Of a stretch of 64,000 bases of DNA, positions 7,907 through 17,417 are shown piece by piece. Made by a program: the position numbers and the translations under genes. The stretch is from positions 248,001 to 312,000 of the forward strand of contig NZ_AP025737.1 in NCBI RefSeq assembly GCF_023734115.1, in the 5' to 3' direction. Source of the DNA: Herbiconiux sp. L3-i23 (GTDB taxonomy: Bacteria; Actinomycetota; Actinomycetes; Actinomycetales; Microbacteriaceae). Under the pieces are notes generated by a model. It searched no databases, was not told the origin of the DNA, and worked only from the letters and a program-made list of their open reading frames with translations. The first letter of the stretch is position 1; the number at the start of each line of letters is the position of its first letter.

Positions 7907-9097
7907 TCAGCGGGCGCCGAGGAGGTGTTCGGTGGCCAGCTGCTGGAGGCGGACGAAGCCCGCGCCCTTGCCGCCGAGGTAGGCGTTCGCGTCGAAGTCC
8001 TCGTAGGCGGAGGTGTCCGCGAGCAGGTCGTCGTAGCTCTCGCCCGCGTTCAGGGTCGGGGTGCTGAGGTCGGGCACCTTGGCGGCCGCGAGGGCTTCCT
8101 GCACCTCGGGGTCGGCGCGGAAGGCGGCGGCGCGCTCCTTGAGCAGCAGGTAGGTGCGCATGTTCGCGGCGGCCGACTCCCACACGCCGGTCTCGTCCTC
8201 GGTGCGGCTCGGCTTGTAGTCGAAGTGACGGGGGCCGTCGTAGGCGGGTCCGCCGTTCGGGCCGCCGTTCTCGAGCAGGTCGACGAGGGCGAACGCGTTG
8301 TGCAGGTCGCCGTGCCCGAAGACGAGGTCCTGGTCGTACTTGATGCCGCGCTGGCCGTTGAGATCGATGTGGTAGAGCTTGCCGTGGTACAGCGCCTGCG
8401 CGATCCCGGCGGCGAAGTTGAGGCCCGCCATCTGCTCGTGCCCGACCTCGGGGTTCAGGCCGACGAGCTCGGGGCGCTCGAGGCTGTTGATGAACGCCAG
8501 CGCGTGGCCGAGGGTCGGCAGCAGGATGTCGCCGCGGGGCTCGTTCGGCTTCGGCTCGATCGCGAAGCGGATGTCGTAGCCCTTGTCGGTGACGTAGTCG
8601 CCGAGCAGGTTGACGGCCTCGCGGTAGCGCTCGAGCGCCGCGCGGATATCCTTCGCGGCGTCGTACTCGGCGCCCTCGCGGCCGCCCCACATGACGAAGG
8701 TCTTCGCGCCCAGCTCGGCGGCGAGGTCGATGTTGCGCAGCACCTTGCGCAGCGCGAAGCGGCGGACGTCGCGGTCGTTGGCCGTGAAGCCGCCGTCCTT
8801 GAAGACCGGTGCGCTGAAGAGGTTGGTGGTGACCATCGGAACGATCACGCCGGTGTCGGCGAGGGCCTGCTTGAGGCGGTCGATCTGGTTCTGACGTTCG
8901 GCGTCCGTGGAGCCAAACGCGAACAGGTCGTCGTCGTGGAAGGTGAGGCCGTAGGCGCCGAGCTCGGAGAGCTTCTCGACGACGTGCACCACGTCGAGTG
9001 CGGGCCGGGTGGGGCCGCCGAAGGGGTCGGTCCCGTTGTATCCGATGGTCCAGAGACCGAAGGAGAACTTGTCGTCGCGGGTGGGAGTGACGGTCAC
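7907..9097 (-). CDS. xylA: Xylose isomerase
   Basis: TIM-barrel enzyme of 396 residues interconverting D-xylose and D-xylulose (and glucose/fructose). Catalytic and metal residues fall at the Streptomyces enzyme positions: H54 and D57 in TFHDDDL, E181 and K183 in AIEPKPNEP, then NPEVGHEQM and the metal cluster near [16 protein letters not shown]. Length is that of the actinobacterial class I enzymes. The GTG start follows AAGGA. It is divergent from a ROK regulator; the spacer holds a -10-like box and TTGTC repeats. With xylB it forms the complete xylose-to-xylulose-5-phosphate route. Confidence 0.97.
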   Translation of the reverse strand: MTVTPTRDDKFSFGLWTIGYNGTDPFGGPTRPALDVVHVVEKLSELGAYGLTFHDDDLFAFGSTDAERQNQIDRLKQALADTGVIVPMVTTNLFSAPVFKDGGFTANDRDVRRFALRKVLRNIDLAAELGAKTFVMWGGREGAEYDAAKDIRAALERYREAVNLLGDYVTDKGYDIRFAIEPKPNEPRGDILLPTLGHALAFINSLERPELVGLNPEVGHEQMAGLNFAAGIAQALYHGKLYHIDLNGQRGIKYDQDLVFGHGDLHNAFALVDLLENGGPNGGPAYDGPRHFDYKPSRTEDETGVWESAAANMRTYLLLKERAAAFRADPEVQEALAAAKVPDLSTPTLNAGESYDDLLADTSAYEDFDANAYLGGKGAGFVRLQQLATEHLLGAR

Positions 9098-9107
9098 GGG
9101 GACATCC

Positions 9108-9142
9108 TTGTCTGCTAAATTGTCGTTGCCGCGTACATATTA
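9108..9142 (-). promoter_or_regulatory. xylA promoter and putative ROK operator half-sites
   Basis: On the minus strand TAATAT (9142-9137) is a good -10. Downstream of the expected start lie two direct TTGTC pentamers on the plus strand (9108-9112 and 9120-9124). TTGTC/GACAA half-sites also build the perfect palindrome in front of the sugar ABC operon at 11633, so they may be ROK binding units. Confidence 0.4.
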
Positions 9143-9203
9143 CTCGCACTGCGCGCCGCCGCAACCGGTAGCGTGCACGCGTCGAGACGACGAAAGGGTC
9201 GAC

Positions 9204-10430
9204 GTGTCCATATCGGGTCGCAACGTCGACACGCTGCGTCGGGCGAACCTCTCGACGGTGCTCGAACTGGTGCACCGGTCGGGCGGCATCTCGCGGTCGC
9301 AGCTCACCGCGGCGACCGGTCTCACCCGGTCCACCGTCGCGGTGCTGGTCGGTGAACTCGTCGATCTGGAACTCGTCGTCGAGACCGACCCCGAGACCAC
9401 GAATCGGGTCGGACGCCCCTCGCCGCTGGTCGTCCCCGCGCCCGGCCCCGTCGTGATCGCCGTCAATCCCGAGCTCGACGCCGTCACCATCGCGGTGGTG
9501 GGCCTGTCGGCGCGGGTGGAGCAGCGGATCCGGCGCGGGATGGATCACATCGTCACCCCCGGCGAGACGGTCGAGATCGTCGTCGAGACGCTCTCCGCAC
9601 TGCGGAAGAGCGCCCTCCGCGGGCGCCGCGTCTTCGCAATCGCCCTCGCGGTGCCAGGCCTCGTCCGCGCCGACGGCCTCGTGAAGTGGGCCCCGCACCT
9701 CGACTGGGTCGACGCGCCCGTCGCCGATCTCGTCGCCGCGCGCACGGGCATCCCGACCGTGGCCGGCAACGACGCCAGTGCGGGTGGCGTCGCCGAGCTG
9801 CTCTTCGGAGTCGGTGCCGACTGCGCCGACCTCATCTACTTGAACGGCGGCGCGAGCGGCATCGGTGGCGCCGTCATCGCCGACGGGCGCCTCATCGGCG
9901 GAGCCTCCGGCTACGCGGGCGAGTTCGGTCAGAACCGCCCCGGCGTGCTCGACCCCGCCGACCGTCAGACTGCCCGAGGGGTCCTCGAAGACGAGGTGAG
10001 CCGCGACCGGCTGCTCGCGGTGCTCGGAGCCGGCAACGTCGACGAGGAGCAGCTCGAGGCGATGCTGCTGGGGAGCCGCGACGACGCGGTGGTGGGCGAG
10101 CTCGCCCGCCAACGCCGCGTCCTCGGCGCGGCCGTCAGCAACGCGGTGAATGTCCTCAATCCCTCGCTCGTGATCCTTGGCGGCTTCCTCGGGGCGGTGC
10201 TCGCCTCCGACCCGGACGACCTCGCCCGATCCGTCGCCGACAGCTCGGTCGCCGCATCCTGGAGCGACACCGTGATCAGCCCGGCCGGGCTCGCCGCCGA
10301 TCGGCTCATGATCGGGGCTGCCGAGCTCGGCTTCGCCGCCCTCATCGCCGACCCCTCGGGCGCCGTCGCGGCCGCCGTCGAGCGGGAGTCGCACGCGCTG
10401 CATGCGCGACGAGACCCCGCGCGGTCATAG
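9204..10430 (+). CDS. xylR: ROK-family repressor, probable xylose regulator
   Basis: A 408-residue ROK regulator: N-terminal winged helix (about residues 15-60, with GGISRSQLTAATGLTRSTVA) followed by an actin-like sugar-binding domain containing NDASAGGVAEL and the loop GGASGIGGAVIADG. The usual ROK zinc motif (CxCGxxGC) is absent; the segment after the DNA-proximal GEFGQ has no cysteines. Divergence from xylA makes it the likely xylose-responsive repressor of xylA. The GTG at 9204 is chosen for GAAAGGG five bases upstream; the frame stays open upstream but that part overlaps xylA. Regulator identity is inferred from position. Confidence 0.85.
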   Translation: MSISGRNVDTLRRANLSTVLELVHRSGGISRSQLTAATGLTRSTVAVLVGELVDLELVVETDPETTNRVGRPSPLVVPAPGPVVIAVNPELDAVTIAVVGLSARVEQRIRRGMDHIVTPGETVEIVVETLSALRKSALRGRRVFAIALAVPGLVRADGLVKWAPHLDWVDAPVADLVAARTGIPTVAGNDASAGGVAELLFGVGADCADLIYLNGGASGIGGAVIADGRLIGGASGYAGEFGQNRPGVLDPADRQTARGVLEDEVSRDRLLAVLGAGNVDEEQLEAMLLGSRDDAVVGELARQRRVLGAAVSNAVNVLNPSLVILGGFLGAVLASDPDDLARSVADSSVAASWSDTVISPAGLAADRLMIGAAELGFAALIADPSGAVAAAVERESHALHARRDPARS

Positions 10431-10433
10431 GCT
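10428..10433 (+). promoter_or_regulatory. -10 element TAGGCT for a leaderless ROK gene
   Basis: TAGGCT overlaps the stop codon of the preceding ROK gene and ends 6 bases before the ATG at 10440. It would give the downstream regulator its own leaderless transcript. Confidence 0.5.
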
Positions 10434-10439
10434 CAGCGG

Positions 10440-11588
10440 ATGGCCCGACCGCGCACTCCCGCTCCTTGGCCCGAGTTCGCAGAGGCCCAGCGGCGCGTGC
10501 TGCTCGAGCTGCTCATCGGCGGCGACGAGTCGCGCGTGCGTCTGGCGGAGCGCATCGGCCTGTCGCGGGCCAGCCTCACGCGCATCGCCCGTGAGCTCGT
10601 GCAGCTGGGATTCATCGCGCTGGGCGAGGCGCGTCCGAGCGCTTCGCGCGGGCGTCCCGAGGAGATGCTCGGGCTTCGACCCGGCGCGGCGACCTTCGTC
10701 GGAGTCAAGCTGACGGGCGACGCGCTCTACGCGGTCGCGCTCGACCTCGGCGCGAACGTCATCGGGCGCGAAGAGGCGCCGCTCGACACCCGCGAGCCGG
10801 AGGGCGTCGTCGACCTGATCGCCCAGGTCGCCGGTCGGCTGCTCGCCTCGCATCGGGTTCCCGCCGTCATCGGCATCGGCCTCGCCGGCGACGTCCTGCG
10901 CACCGGCGACACCGAGGTGGTCGAGCGGTCGAACTTCCTCGGCTGGAGACCGTCGGTGCCGCTCCGTGCGATGGTCGAGGAGGCGACCGGGGTGACCACG
11001 GTCGTCACCAACGACGTGCACGCGCTCGCCGCGGCGCATCACTGGTTCGGCGCGGGCCGATCCGACGCGTCGCTCGTCGTCTACGGGCTCGGCGCCGGCA
11101 TCGGGTCCGGCGTCGTGATCGGGGGCGAGCTGATGGAGGGAGTCCACGGTCGCAGCGGCCGTATCGGGCACTCGCGCATCGGCGGCATCGGTCGCGTCTG
11201 CGACAACGGCCACACCGATTGCGTGCACAGCTTCGTCACGATGCCGGCGATCGAGTACAACTCGGGCGTGCAGCCGGGGGAGTATCCGCTCGTCGTGCAG
11301 CGGGCGCGCGACGGCGACCCGATCGCGCTCGACGCGTTCCGGATGGCCGCGTACGCGCTCGGATCGGTCATCGCCGAGTCGGTCAACGCCTTCGACCCCG
11401 AGCAGGTGACAGTCATGGGCGAGGGGCTCGACATGCTCGACTTCGCCTCGGACGAGGTGCGTCGGGCGCTCGCCGAGTACCTCGAGCAGCTGTCGCCCCA
11501 TGACGTACGGATCGAACGGCCGCCGTTCGATTTCGGTCTCTACGCCTACGGCGCCGCGGTGTCGGCGATGCGGACCGTGCTGTCCTGA
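10440..11588 (+). CDS. ROK-family transcriptional regulator of the oligosaccharide ABC operon
   Basis: A 382-residue ROK regulator with an N-terminal winged helix (about residues 18-60, SRVRLAERIGLSRASLTRIA) and a sugar-kinase-like domain containing the phosphate-loop-like GLGAGIGSGVVIGGEL. The zinc motif is degenerate: CDNGHTDC instead of CxCGxxGC. It lies directly upstream of the binding-protein gene, whose promoter carries a perfect palindrome, so it is the likely repressor of the ABC / alpha-xylosidase / beta-glucosidase operon. It starts at an ATG without a ribosome-binding site, behind a leaderless -10 box. The inducer is probably a xylose-containing oligosaccharide, by inference. Confidence 0.85.
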   Translation: MARPRTPAPWPEFAEAQRRVLLELLIGGDESRVRLAERIGLSRASLTRIARELVQLGFIALGEARPSASRGRPEEMLGLRPGAATFVGVKLTGDALYAVALDLGANVIGREEAPLDTREPEGVVDLIAQVAGRLLASHRVPAVIGIGLAGDVLRTGDTEVVERSNFLGWRPSVPLRAMVEEATGVTTVVTNDVHALAAAHHWFGAGRSDASLVVYGLGAGIGSGVVIGGELMEGVHGRSGRIGHSRIGGIGRVCDNGHTDCVHSFVTMPAIEYNSGVQPGEYPLVVQRARDGDPIALDAFRMAAYALGSVIAESVNAFDPEQVTVMGEGLDMLDFASDEVRRALAEYLEQLSPHDVRIERPPFDFGLYAYGAAVSAMRTVLS

Positions 11589-11632
11589 GCCTGTGCTTCC
11601 GGGGCGGATTTTGCGACACGCTGAGGCATATT

Positions 11633-11671
11633 GTTTTGTCGCTTGACAAAACCAAATCCGATACCAATAGT
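11633..11671 (+). promoter_or_regulatory. Promoter with overlapping perfect 20-bp operator
   Basis: GTTTTGTCGCTTGACAAAAC (11633-11652) is a perfect palindrome whose right half contains the -35 hexamer TTGACA (11643-11648). A -10 AATAGT follows at 11666-11671 after 17 bases. Repressor bound here would exclude RNA polymerase. A second, shorter palindrome GAGCGCGCTC sits just downstream at 11677-11686. The neighbouring ROK regulator is the obvious candidate ligand. Confidence 0.7.
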
Positions 11672-11731
11672 GGTGGGAGCGCGCTCACGACGAGCGCTGA
11701 CACAGCAAACCAAGCAAAGGAGCTTCCCCTT

Positions 11732-13021
11732 ATGCGTTCACGGTGGATCGCATCAGCTGCGGTCATGACGATCGGTGCCCTCGCACTGGCAGGCTGCTCG
11801 GGCTCCGGCTCCGAGGGCGACGACAACACCCTCACTCTCTGGCACTTCGAGAGCGAGACCAGCGCGATGGGTATCGCCTGGGAAGAGGCGATCAAGGTCT
11901 TCGAAGAGGAGACCGGCGCGAAGGTCGAGTTCGAGGCCAAGAGCTTCGAGCAGATCCGTCAGACCGCGAGCCAGGTGCTCAACTCGAACGAGGCGCCCGA
12001 CATCCTCGAGTACAACAAGGGCAACGCCACCGCCGGCCTCCTCGCCAGCCAGGGCCTGCTCACCCCGATCACCGACGCGGTCGAGGAGTACGGCTGGGAC
12101 GACAAGCTCGCCCCCGCACTGCAGACCACCGCTCGTTACAGCGACGAGGGCGTCATGGGCTCGGGTGACTGGTACGGCGTGCCGAACTACGGCGAGTACG
12201 TCACCGTCTACTACAACAAGAACGCGTTCGCGGCGAAGGGCCTCGAGGTCCCGACCACGCTCGACGAGTTCACCGCGGTCATGGACTCGTTCGTCGCCGA
12301 CGGCACCACGCCGCTCGCCGAGGCCGGACTCGAGTACCCGCTCGGTCAGCTCTGGTACCAGCTCGCGCTGAGCCAGGCCGACCGCCAGTGGGTCAACGAC
12401 TACCAGCTCTACGAGGCCCCCGTCGACTGGCAGGGCGAGCCGCTCACCTACGCGACCGACACCCTCACCGACTGGACCGACGCGGGCTACATTTCGACCG
12501 ACGCGACCGGCCTCAAGGCCGAAGACGCGGGCGTCTCGTTCATCAACGGCGAGGCCCCGATCTTCTTCTCGGGCAGCTGGTGGTATGGCCGCTTCGTCAA
12601 CGAGATCGACTCGTTCGACTGGGGCATCTTCCAGTTCCCCGCCTCCGAGCTGAGCCTCGGATCGGCCGGAAACATGTGGGTCGTCCCCGCCAAGGCGCCG
12701 AACGCCGACCTCGCCTACAAGTTCATCGACATCACGATGCGCCCGGAGATCCAGGCCCTCATCGGCAACAACGGCGGTCTCCCCGTCGCCGCCGATGTCG
12801 CCGACATCACTGACCCGAAGAGCCAGGAGCTCATCGAGGGCTTCAACGCCATCAACGACGTCGACGGCCTCTCGTTCTACCCCGACTGGCCGACGCCGAC
12901 CTTCTACGACCAGATCGTCGCGAATCTGCAGGAACTTCTCAACGGAACCAAGGACACGACGACCGTCCTCACCGACCTCGGTGACGACTACGACTCGTAC
13001 GTCGATGACTTCCGCGAGTAA
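11732..13021 (+). CDS. Extracellular sugar-binding lipoprotein of an ABC importer
   Basis: A 429-residue solute-binding protein of the CUT1 (maltose/oligosaccharide) class. The signal peptide ends in the lipobox ALAGC with the lipidated cysteine at residue 22, followed by a Gly/Ser linker and the typical start NTLTLWHFESETS. Aromatic residues spread through the second half suit binding of a sugar chain. ATG 11732 is used because AAAGGAG precedes it; the open frame extends upstream into the promoter, which argues against an earlier start. It heads an operon with two permeases, a GH31 and a GH1 enzyme. No ATPase is encoded here, so a shared MsmK/MsiK-type ATPase elsewhere must power uptake. Confidence 0.92.
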   Translation: MRSRWIASAAVMTIGALALAGCSGSGSEGDDNTLTLWHFESETSAMGIAWEEAIKVFEEETGAKVEFEAKSFEQIRQTASQVLNSNEAPDILEYNKGNATAGLLASQGLLTPITDAVEEYGWDDKLAPALQTTARYSDEGVMGSGDWYGVPNYGEYVTVYYNKNAFAAKGLEVPTTLDEFTAVMDSFVADGTTPLAEAGLEYPLGQLWYQLALSQADRQWVNDYQLYEAPVDWQGEPLTYATDTLTDWTDAGYISTDATGLKAEDAGVSFINGEAPIFFSGSWWYGRFVNEIDSFDWGIFQFPASELSLGSAGNMWVVPAKAPNADLAYKFIDITMRPEIQALIGNNGGLPVAADVADITDPKSQELIEGFNAINDVDGLSFYPDWPTPTFYDQIVANLQELLNGTKDTTTVLTDLGDDYDSYVDDFRE

Positions 13022-13043
13022 GTAAGTAGCACCAGCACCACCA

Positions 13044-13079
13044 GCCCGGCCGGCCGGCCGACCAGTCGACCGGCCGGGC
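13044..13079 (+). terminator. GC-rich hairpin after the binding-protein gene
   Basis: GCCCGGCCGG (13044-13053) pairs with CCGGCCGGGC (13070-13079). Such hairpins between binding protein and permease genes usually stop most transcripts and protect the upstream message, giving an excess of binding protein. Confidence 0.55.
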
Positions 13080-13135
13080 ACCCTCCCCCACGAGGTGACG
13101 GAAGAGTCACCGACGCAGTTCCCGAGGTGGACCCC

Positions 13136-14119
13136 ATGGCAACAGCAGTACCCTTCGTGCGCAAAGAGCGTCCGAAGCGATCGCAGCGGAACGCGGAGCA
13201 GAGCTCCTTCCCCGACCGGGGAACGCGGGCCGCCGGATGGTGGCTCTACCTCATCCCCGGACTCGCGCTCGTCACGTTCATCGTCGTGATCCCGCTGGTC
13301 TGGAACTTCTACCTCTCCTTCACCGAGTACCGCGGCATCCGCCCTCCGGAGTTCATCGGCCTCGAGAACTGGGTGCAGCTCGCCGGCGACGAGGACTTCT
13401 GGGCCTCGTTCCGCAACACGATCGCCATGGTCGTCGCGATGGTCATCGTGCCCACTGTGTTGGGCCTCGTCATCGCCGCGATCCTCTTCGACATCATCGG
13501 CAAGAAGTTCGGCGGGAAGATCGCGAGCTTCCTCCGCGCCACCTACTACCTGCCGCAGATCCTGCCCGTCGCCATCGCCGGCATCGTCATCGGCTGGATC
13601 CTGCGCCCGCAGAACGGCGCCCTCAACGAGATCCTCGAGTCGATCGGCCTCGGCGGGCTCGCCTCGAACTGGCTCGGCAGCCCCGACACCGCGCTGCTCA
13701 GCATCATGGCGGTGCTCATCTGGGTGCAGCTCGGCTACCCGGTCGTCATCTTCATGGCCGCCCTGCAGCGCGTCGACCCCGAGCTCTACGAAGCCGCAGA
13801 GCTCGACGGGGCCGGCTGGTGGCGTCGTTTCCGCGCGATCACCGTCGGCATGATCCGCCCCGAGATCTTCGTCGTCACCCTCACCTGCACCATCGCGGCC
13901 CTCAAGGTGTTCGGCCCGATCTACGTGCTCACCCGCGGCGGCCCCGGCAACAGCACGCTGGTGCCGAGCTACTACGCGTACAGCGAGTTCTTCCAGTCGC
14001 AGCAGGTCGGCTACGGCGCGACCATCGCAACGGCGCTCACGATCCTCATCGGCATCGTCGCCATCTTCTTCCTCCGCGCGCAGAGCGCAGCGGAGCGCGC
14101 AGACCGGGAGGGACTGTGA
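13136..14119 (+). CDS. Sugar ABC importer permease 1 (MalF-type)
   Basis: A 327-residue membrane subunit with six predicted membrane segments. The first begins WWLYLIPGLALVTFIVVIPL, preceded by a basic cytoplasmic N-terminus. The ABC-contacting EAA loop is present as ELYEAAELDGAGWWRRFRAI (EAA...G). The ATG at 13136 has GAGG seven bases upstream; an in-frame GTG three codons earlier overlaps that site and is less likely. Its last codons overlap the start of the next permease (GTGA), so the two are translationally coupled. It forms the translocation pore with permease 2. Confidence 0.93.
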   Translation: MATAVPFVRKERPKRSQRNAEQSSFPDRGTRAAGWWLYLIPGLALVTFIVVIPLVWNFYLSFTEYRGIRPPEFIGLENWVQLAGDEDFWASFRNTIAMVVAMVIVPTVLGLVIAAILFDIIGKKFGGKIASFLRATYYLPQILPVAIAGIVIGWILRPQNGALNEILESIGLGGLASNWLGSPDTALLSIMAVLIWVQLGYPVVIFMAALQRVDPELYEAAELDGAGWWRRFRAITVGMIRPEIFVVTLTCTIAALKVFGPIYVLTRGGPGNSTLVPSYYAYSEFFQSQQVGYGATIATALTILIGIVAIFFLRAQSAAERADREGL

Positions 14120-15015
14120 CCACGACCGCCCCCGCACTCGAGATGGTGCAGACCAAGAGCGAGACGAAGGCGCCCCGCCGTCGTCGGCAGAACCGTCCCG
14201 GCGGAGTCGACTGGGTGATCCTCGGGCTCGCGATCGCCGGCGCGATCCTCATCGCGTTCCCGTTCATCCTCATCCTCATCAACAGCTTCAAGTCGCCTGC
14301 CGAGTACAACTCGACCGGCCCCCTGTCGCTGCCCGGCCAGTTCTACCTCGACGGTCTCATCAACTTCTGGAACCGCGTCAACTTCCCCGAGAAGCTGTGG
14401 AACTCGATCTGGATCTCGGGATCGGTCGCGATCCTGGCGGTGCTCGTCTCGATCCTCAACGCGTTCGCGATCGGCATCGGCCGTGTGCGCGGCAACACGT
14501 GGGTCGTCCTCGTCTTCCTGCTCGCGAACCTGCTGCCGCAGGAGGCGCTGCTCTACCCGCTCTACTTCATGTTCAAAGAGATCGGGTTGTACAACAACCC
14601 GTGGTCGGTCGTGATCATCTTCACGGTCATCCAGAGCGCGTTCGGCACCTACCTGCTCTCGTCGGTGTTCGGCACCTTCCCGAAGGAGGTGCTCGAAGCC
14701 TCGGCGCTCGACGGGGCCTCGCGGTGGACGACGCTGTGGCGCGTGATCGTGCCCATCAGCCGGCCGACGCTCAGCGTGCTGCTCATCTTCTTCTTCATCT
14801 GGACCTGGAACGAGTTCCTGATCCCGCTCACCTTCCTCGTCGACAACGCGACTCAGACGGTGCCCGTGGCGATCAGCGTGCTGCAGGGCGACCGCCTCAT
14901 GGACGTGACCACGACGAGCGCCTCGGCGCTGCTCGGAGTCATCCCGACCCTCATCTTCTTCCTCATCTTCCAGCGGACCCTGACCCGCGGCGTCACCGCC
15001 GGCGCCGTCAAGTAG
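14116..15015 (+). CDS. Sugar ABC importer permease 2 (MalG-type)
   Basis: A 299-residue partner permease. After an arginine-rich N-terminus come six membrane segments starting about residue 33. The periplasmic SFKSPAEY and EAA loop EVLEASALDGASRWTTLWRVI, and a late IWTWNEFLIPL, are classic for MalG-class subunits. The GTG start overlaps the stop of permease 1 by four bases (GTGA), which fixes the start. It acts with the lipoprotein at 11732 and permease 1 to import an oligosaccharide that the two downstream glycosidases can hydrolyse inside the cell. Confidence 0.93.
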   Translation: MTTTAPALEMVQTKSETKAPRRRRQNRPGGVDWVILGLAIAGAILIAFPFILILINSFKSPAEYNSTGPLSLPGQFYLDGLINFWNRVNFPEKLWNSIWISGSVAILAVLVSILNAFAIGIGRVRGNTWVVLVFLLANLLPQEALLYPLYFMFKEIGLYNNPWSVVIIFTVIQSAFGTYLLSSVFGTFPKEVLEASALDGASRWTTLWRVIVPISRPTLSVLLIFFFIWTWNEFLIPLTFLVDNATQTVPVAISVLQGDRLMDVTTTSASALLGVIPTLIFFLIFQRTLTRGVTAGAVK

Positions 15016-15077
15016 TCCCGCACCTCGCATCACCACGCACCACATTCGTCGGGCCGCGCCCGACGGGAAGGCACGTC

Positions 15078-17417
15078 ATGAAGTTCACCGACGGGTTCTG
15101 GCAGATCCGCCCCGGCGTCACCGCGCTCTACGCCCAGGAGGCGTACGACGTGGAGAGCACCGCGACGGAGATCGTCGTCACCGCGCCCACCGCGGTCATC
15201 ACCTCGCGCGGGGCGACCCTCAACCGGCCGACGTTCACCGTGACGATCTGGTCGCCGATGGAGGGCGTCATCGGCGTGCGCGCCGAGCACTTCCAGGGCG
15301 CGCCACGGCCCCTGGGCTTCGAGCTCGTCGGCGCGACCGAGGGCGTCGGCCGAGTGACGACAGATGAGGACGGCGTGGCGACCCTCACCTCCGGATCGCT
15401 CACCGCGACGGTCGGCAAGGGCGCCCCCTGGGCACTCACGTTCTCCTCCGGCGGGCGCGTGCTCACCGCCAGTGGGCACAAGTCGCTCGGCTACATGCAG
15501 CTCGCTCCCGACGCGCAGGTCGATCCCGGAGTGGTGGGCAACGCCCGCGCCGCGACCGCGTCGCCTGCCGCTTCCACCTACGTCCACGAGCAGCTCGACC
15601 TCGGCGTCGGCGAGACCATCTACGGTCTCGGCGAACGCTTCGGTCCCCTCGTCAAGAACGGCCAGACCGTCGAGATCTGGAACGCCGACGGCGGCACCTC
15701 CAGCGAGCAGGCGTACAAGAACATCCCGTTCTACCTCTCGAACCGCGGCTACGGCGTCCTCGTCAACGACGCCGGCCACGTCAGCTACGAGATCGGCTCC
15801 GAGGCCGTCGAGCGGGTGCAGTTCTCGGTGCCGGGCGAGAGCATCGAGTACTTCATCGTCGACGGGCCCACCCCGAAGGACGTGCTCACCCGCTACACAG
15901 CGCTCACCGGGCGTCCCGCCGAGGTGCCCGCCTGGTCGTACGGGCTGTGGCTGTCGACGAGCTTCACCACCGACTACGACGAAGCCACCGTCAACGAGTT
16001 CATCGACGGCATGTTCGAGCGCGACCTGCCGTTGGGCGTGTTCCACTTCGACTGCTTCTGGATGCGCGAGTTCAACTGGTGCGACTTCGAATGGGACCCC
16101 CGCGTCTTCCCGGACCCCGAGGGGATGCTCTCGCGCCTGCACGAGCGCGACCTGCGCGTCTGCGTCTGGATCAATCCGTACATCGGACAGCGTTCTCCGC
16201 TCTTCCGCGAGGCCGCCGACCAGGGCTTCCTCGTGAAGAAGCCCGACGGCTCGGTGTGGCAGTGGGACCTCTGGCAGGCCGGCATGGGGCTCGTCGACTT
16301 CACCAACCCCGCCGCGACGAAGTGGTACCAGGGCAAGCTGCGCGCACTGCTCGACCAGGGAGTCGACTGCTTCAAGACCGACTTCGGTGAGCGCATCCCG
16401 CTCGAGGTCGAGTACTTCGACGGCTCGAGCCCCGACCGCATGCACAACCTCTACACGCAGCGCTACAACGAGGCCGTGTTCGAGGTCCTCGAAGAGCGTC
16501 GCGGTGCCGGAGAAGCCGTGCTCTTCGCGCGGTCCGCGACCGCCGGCGGCCAGCGTCTGCCCGTGCACTGGGGCGGCGACTCGACCTCGACCTACGCGTC
16601 GATGGCGGAGACGCTGCGCGGCGGTCTGTCGCTCGCGCTCAGCGGCTTCGGCTTCTGGAGCCACGACATCGGCGGCTTCGAGGGGACCCCCGACGCCGGA
16701 GTCTTCAAGCGCTGGGTCGCGTTCGGCATGCTCGGCAGCCACTCGCGTCTGCACGGCTCCGGCTCCTACCGGGTGCCGTGGGTCTTCGACGACGGCACCG
16801 AGGAGCCCGGTCAGAGTGCCGTCGAGGTGACCCGTGCGTTCCTCGACCTGAAGCTGCGACTCATGCCGTACCTCTACGCGGCAGGACGCGAGGCGAGCGC
16901 CACCGGCGTCCCGCTCATGCGCCCGATGCTGCTCGAGTTCCCCGAGGACCCGACCGCGCTGCACCTCGACCGCCAGTACATGCTGGGCTCCGACCTGCTC
17001 GTCGCGCCGGTGTTCAGCGCCGACGGCGTCGTGGAGTTCTACCTGCCCGCGGGCACGTGGACCAACCACTGGACCGGCGAACGCATCGAGGGCGGGCGCT
17101 GGCTGCGCGAGACGCACCGCTTCGACACCCTGCCGCTGTACGTGCGCGAAGGCGCCGTCATCGCGTGGGGCGCCCGGGCCGACCGCGCCGACTACGACTA
17201 CCTCGACGGACTCACCCTCGAGATCCACAAGACGCCGGGGGAGTGGAGCAAGACGCTCGTCATCAGCACCCCCGACGGCGATTCGGCCGAATTCGTGGTC
17301 AGCGCCGACGCCGACGGGGTTATCGTGACCTCGGAGGGCGCCGAGCGCTTCGCGGTCCGCGTCGCGGGCGGCAGCCCGGTCGTCGCTGCGAAGGGGAAGG
17401 CCGAGCTCGCATGGTGA
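15078..17417 (+). CDS. GH31 alpha-xylosidase (YicI-like)
   Basis: A 779-residue glycoside hydrolase of family 31. The catalytic nucleophile is D435 in [10 protein letters not shown], the exact motif of E. coli YicI alpha-xylosidase, and the acid/base is D501 in [12 protein letters not shown]. Upstream are the family segment [14 protein letters not shown] and [19 protein letters not shown]. The enzyme should release alpha-xylose from xylosides such as isoprimeverose or xyloglucan oligosaccharides. It has no signal peptide, so it acts in the cytoplasm after uptake by the ABC system. ATG 15078 follows GGGAAGG. The end overlaps the GH1 gene by 7 bases. The xylose released can enter xylA-xylB. Substrate is inferred from the KTDFGERIP subgroup motif. 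Confidence 0.92.
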   Translation: MKFTDGFWQIRPGVTALYAQEAYDVESTATEIVVTAPTAVITSRGATLNRPTFTVTIWSPMEGVIGVRAEHFQGAPRPLGFELVGATEGVGRVTTDEDGVATLTSGSLTATVGKGAPWALTFSSGGRVLTASGHKSLGYMQLAPDAQVDPGVVGNARAATASPAASTYVHEQLDLGVGETIYGLGERFGPLVKNGQTVEIWNADGGTSSEQAYKNIPFYLSNRGYGVLVNDAGHVSYEIGSEAVERVQFSVPGESIEYFIVDGPTPKDVLTRYTALTGRPAEVPAWSYGLWLSTSFTTDYDEATVNEFIDGMFERDLPLGVFHFDCFWMREFNWCDFEWDPRVFPDPEGMLSRLHERDLRVCVWINPYIGQRSPLFREAADQGFLVKKPDGSVWQWDLWQAGMGLVDFTNPAATKWYQGKLRALLDQGVDCFKTDFGERIPLEVEYFDGSSPDRMHNLYTQRYNEAVFEVLEERRGAGEAVLFARSATAGGQRLPVHWGGDSTSTYASMAETLRGGLSLALSGFGFWSHDIGGFEGTPDAGVFKRWVAFGMLGSHSRLHGSGSYRVPWVFDDGTEEPGQSAVEVTRAFLDLKLRLMPYLYAAGREASATGVPLMRPMLLEFPEDPTALHLDRQYMLGSDLLVAPVFSADGVVEFYLPAGTWTNHWTGERIEGGRWLRETHRFDTLPLYVREGAVIAWGARADRADYDYLDGLTLEIHKTPGEWSKTLVISTPDGDSAEFVVSADADGVIVTSEGAERFAVRVAGGSPVVAAKGKAELAW

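Noticed and set aside
11636-11731. Earlier in-frame ATG at 11636 for the sugar-binding lipoprotein
   Set aside because: It falls inside the operator/promoter and would put over 30 polar residues before the lipoprotein signal peptide. AAAGGAG supports ATG 11732.
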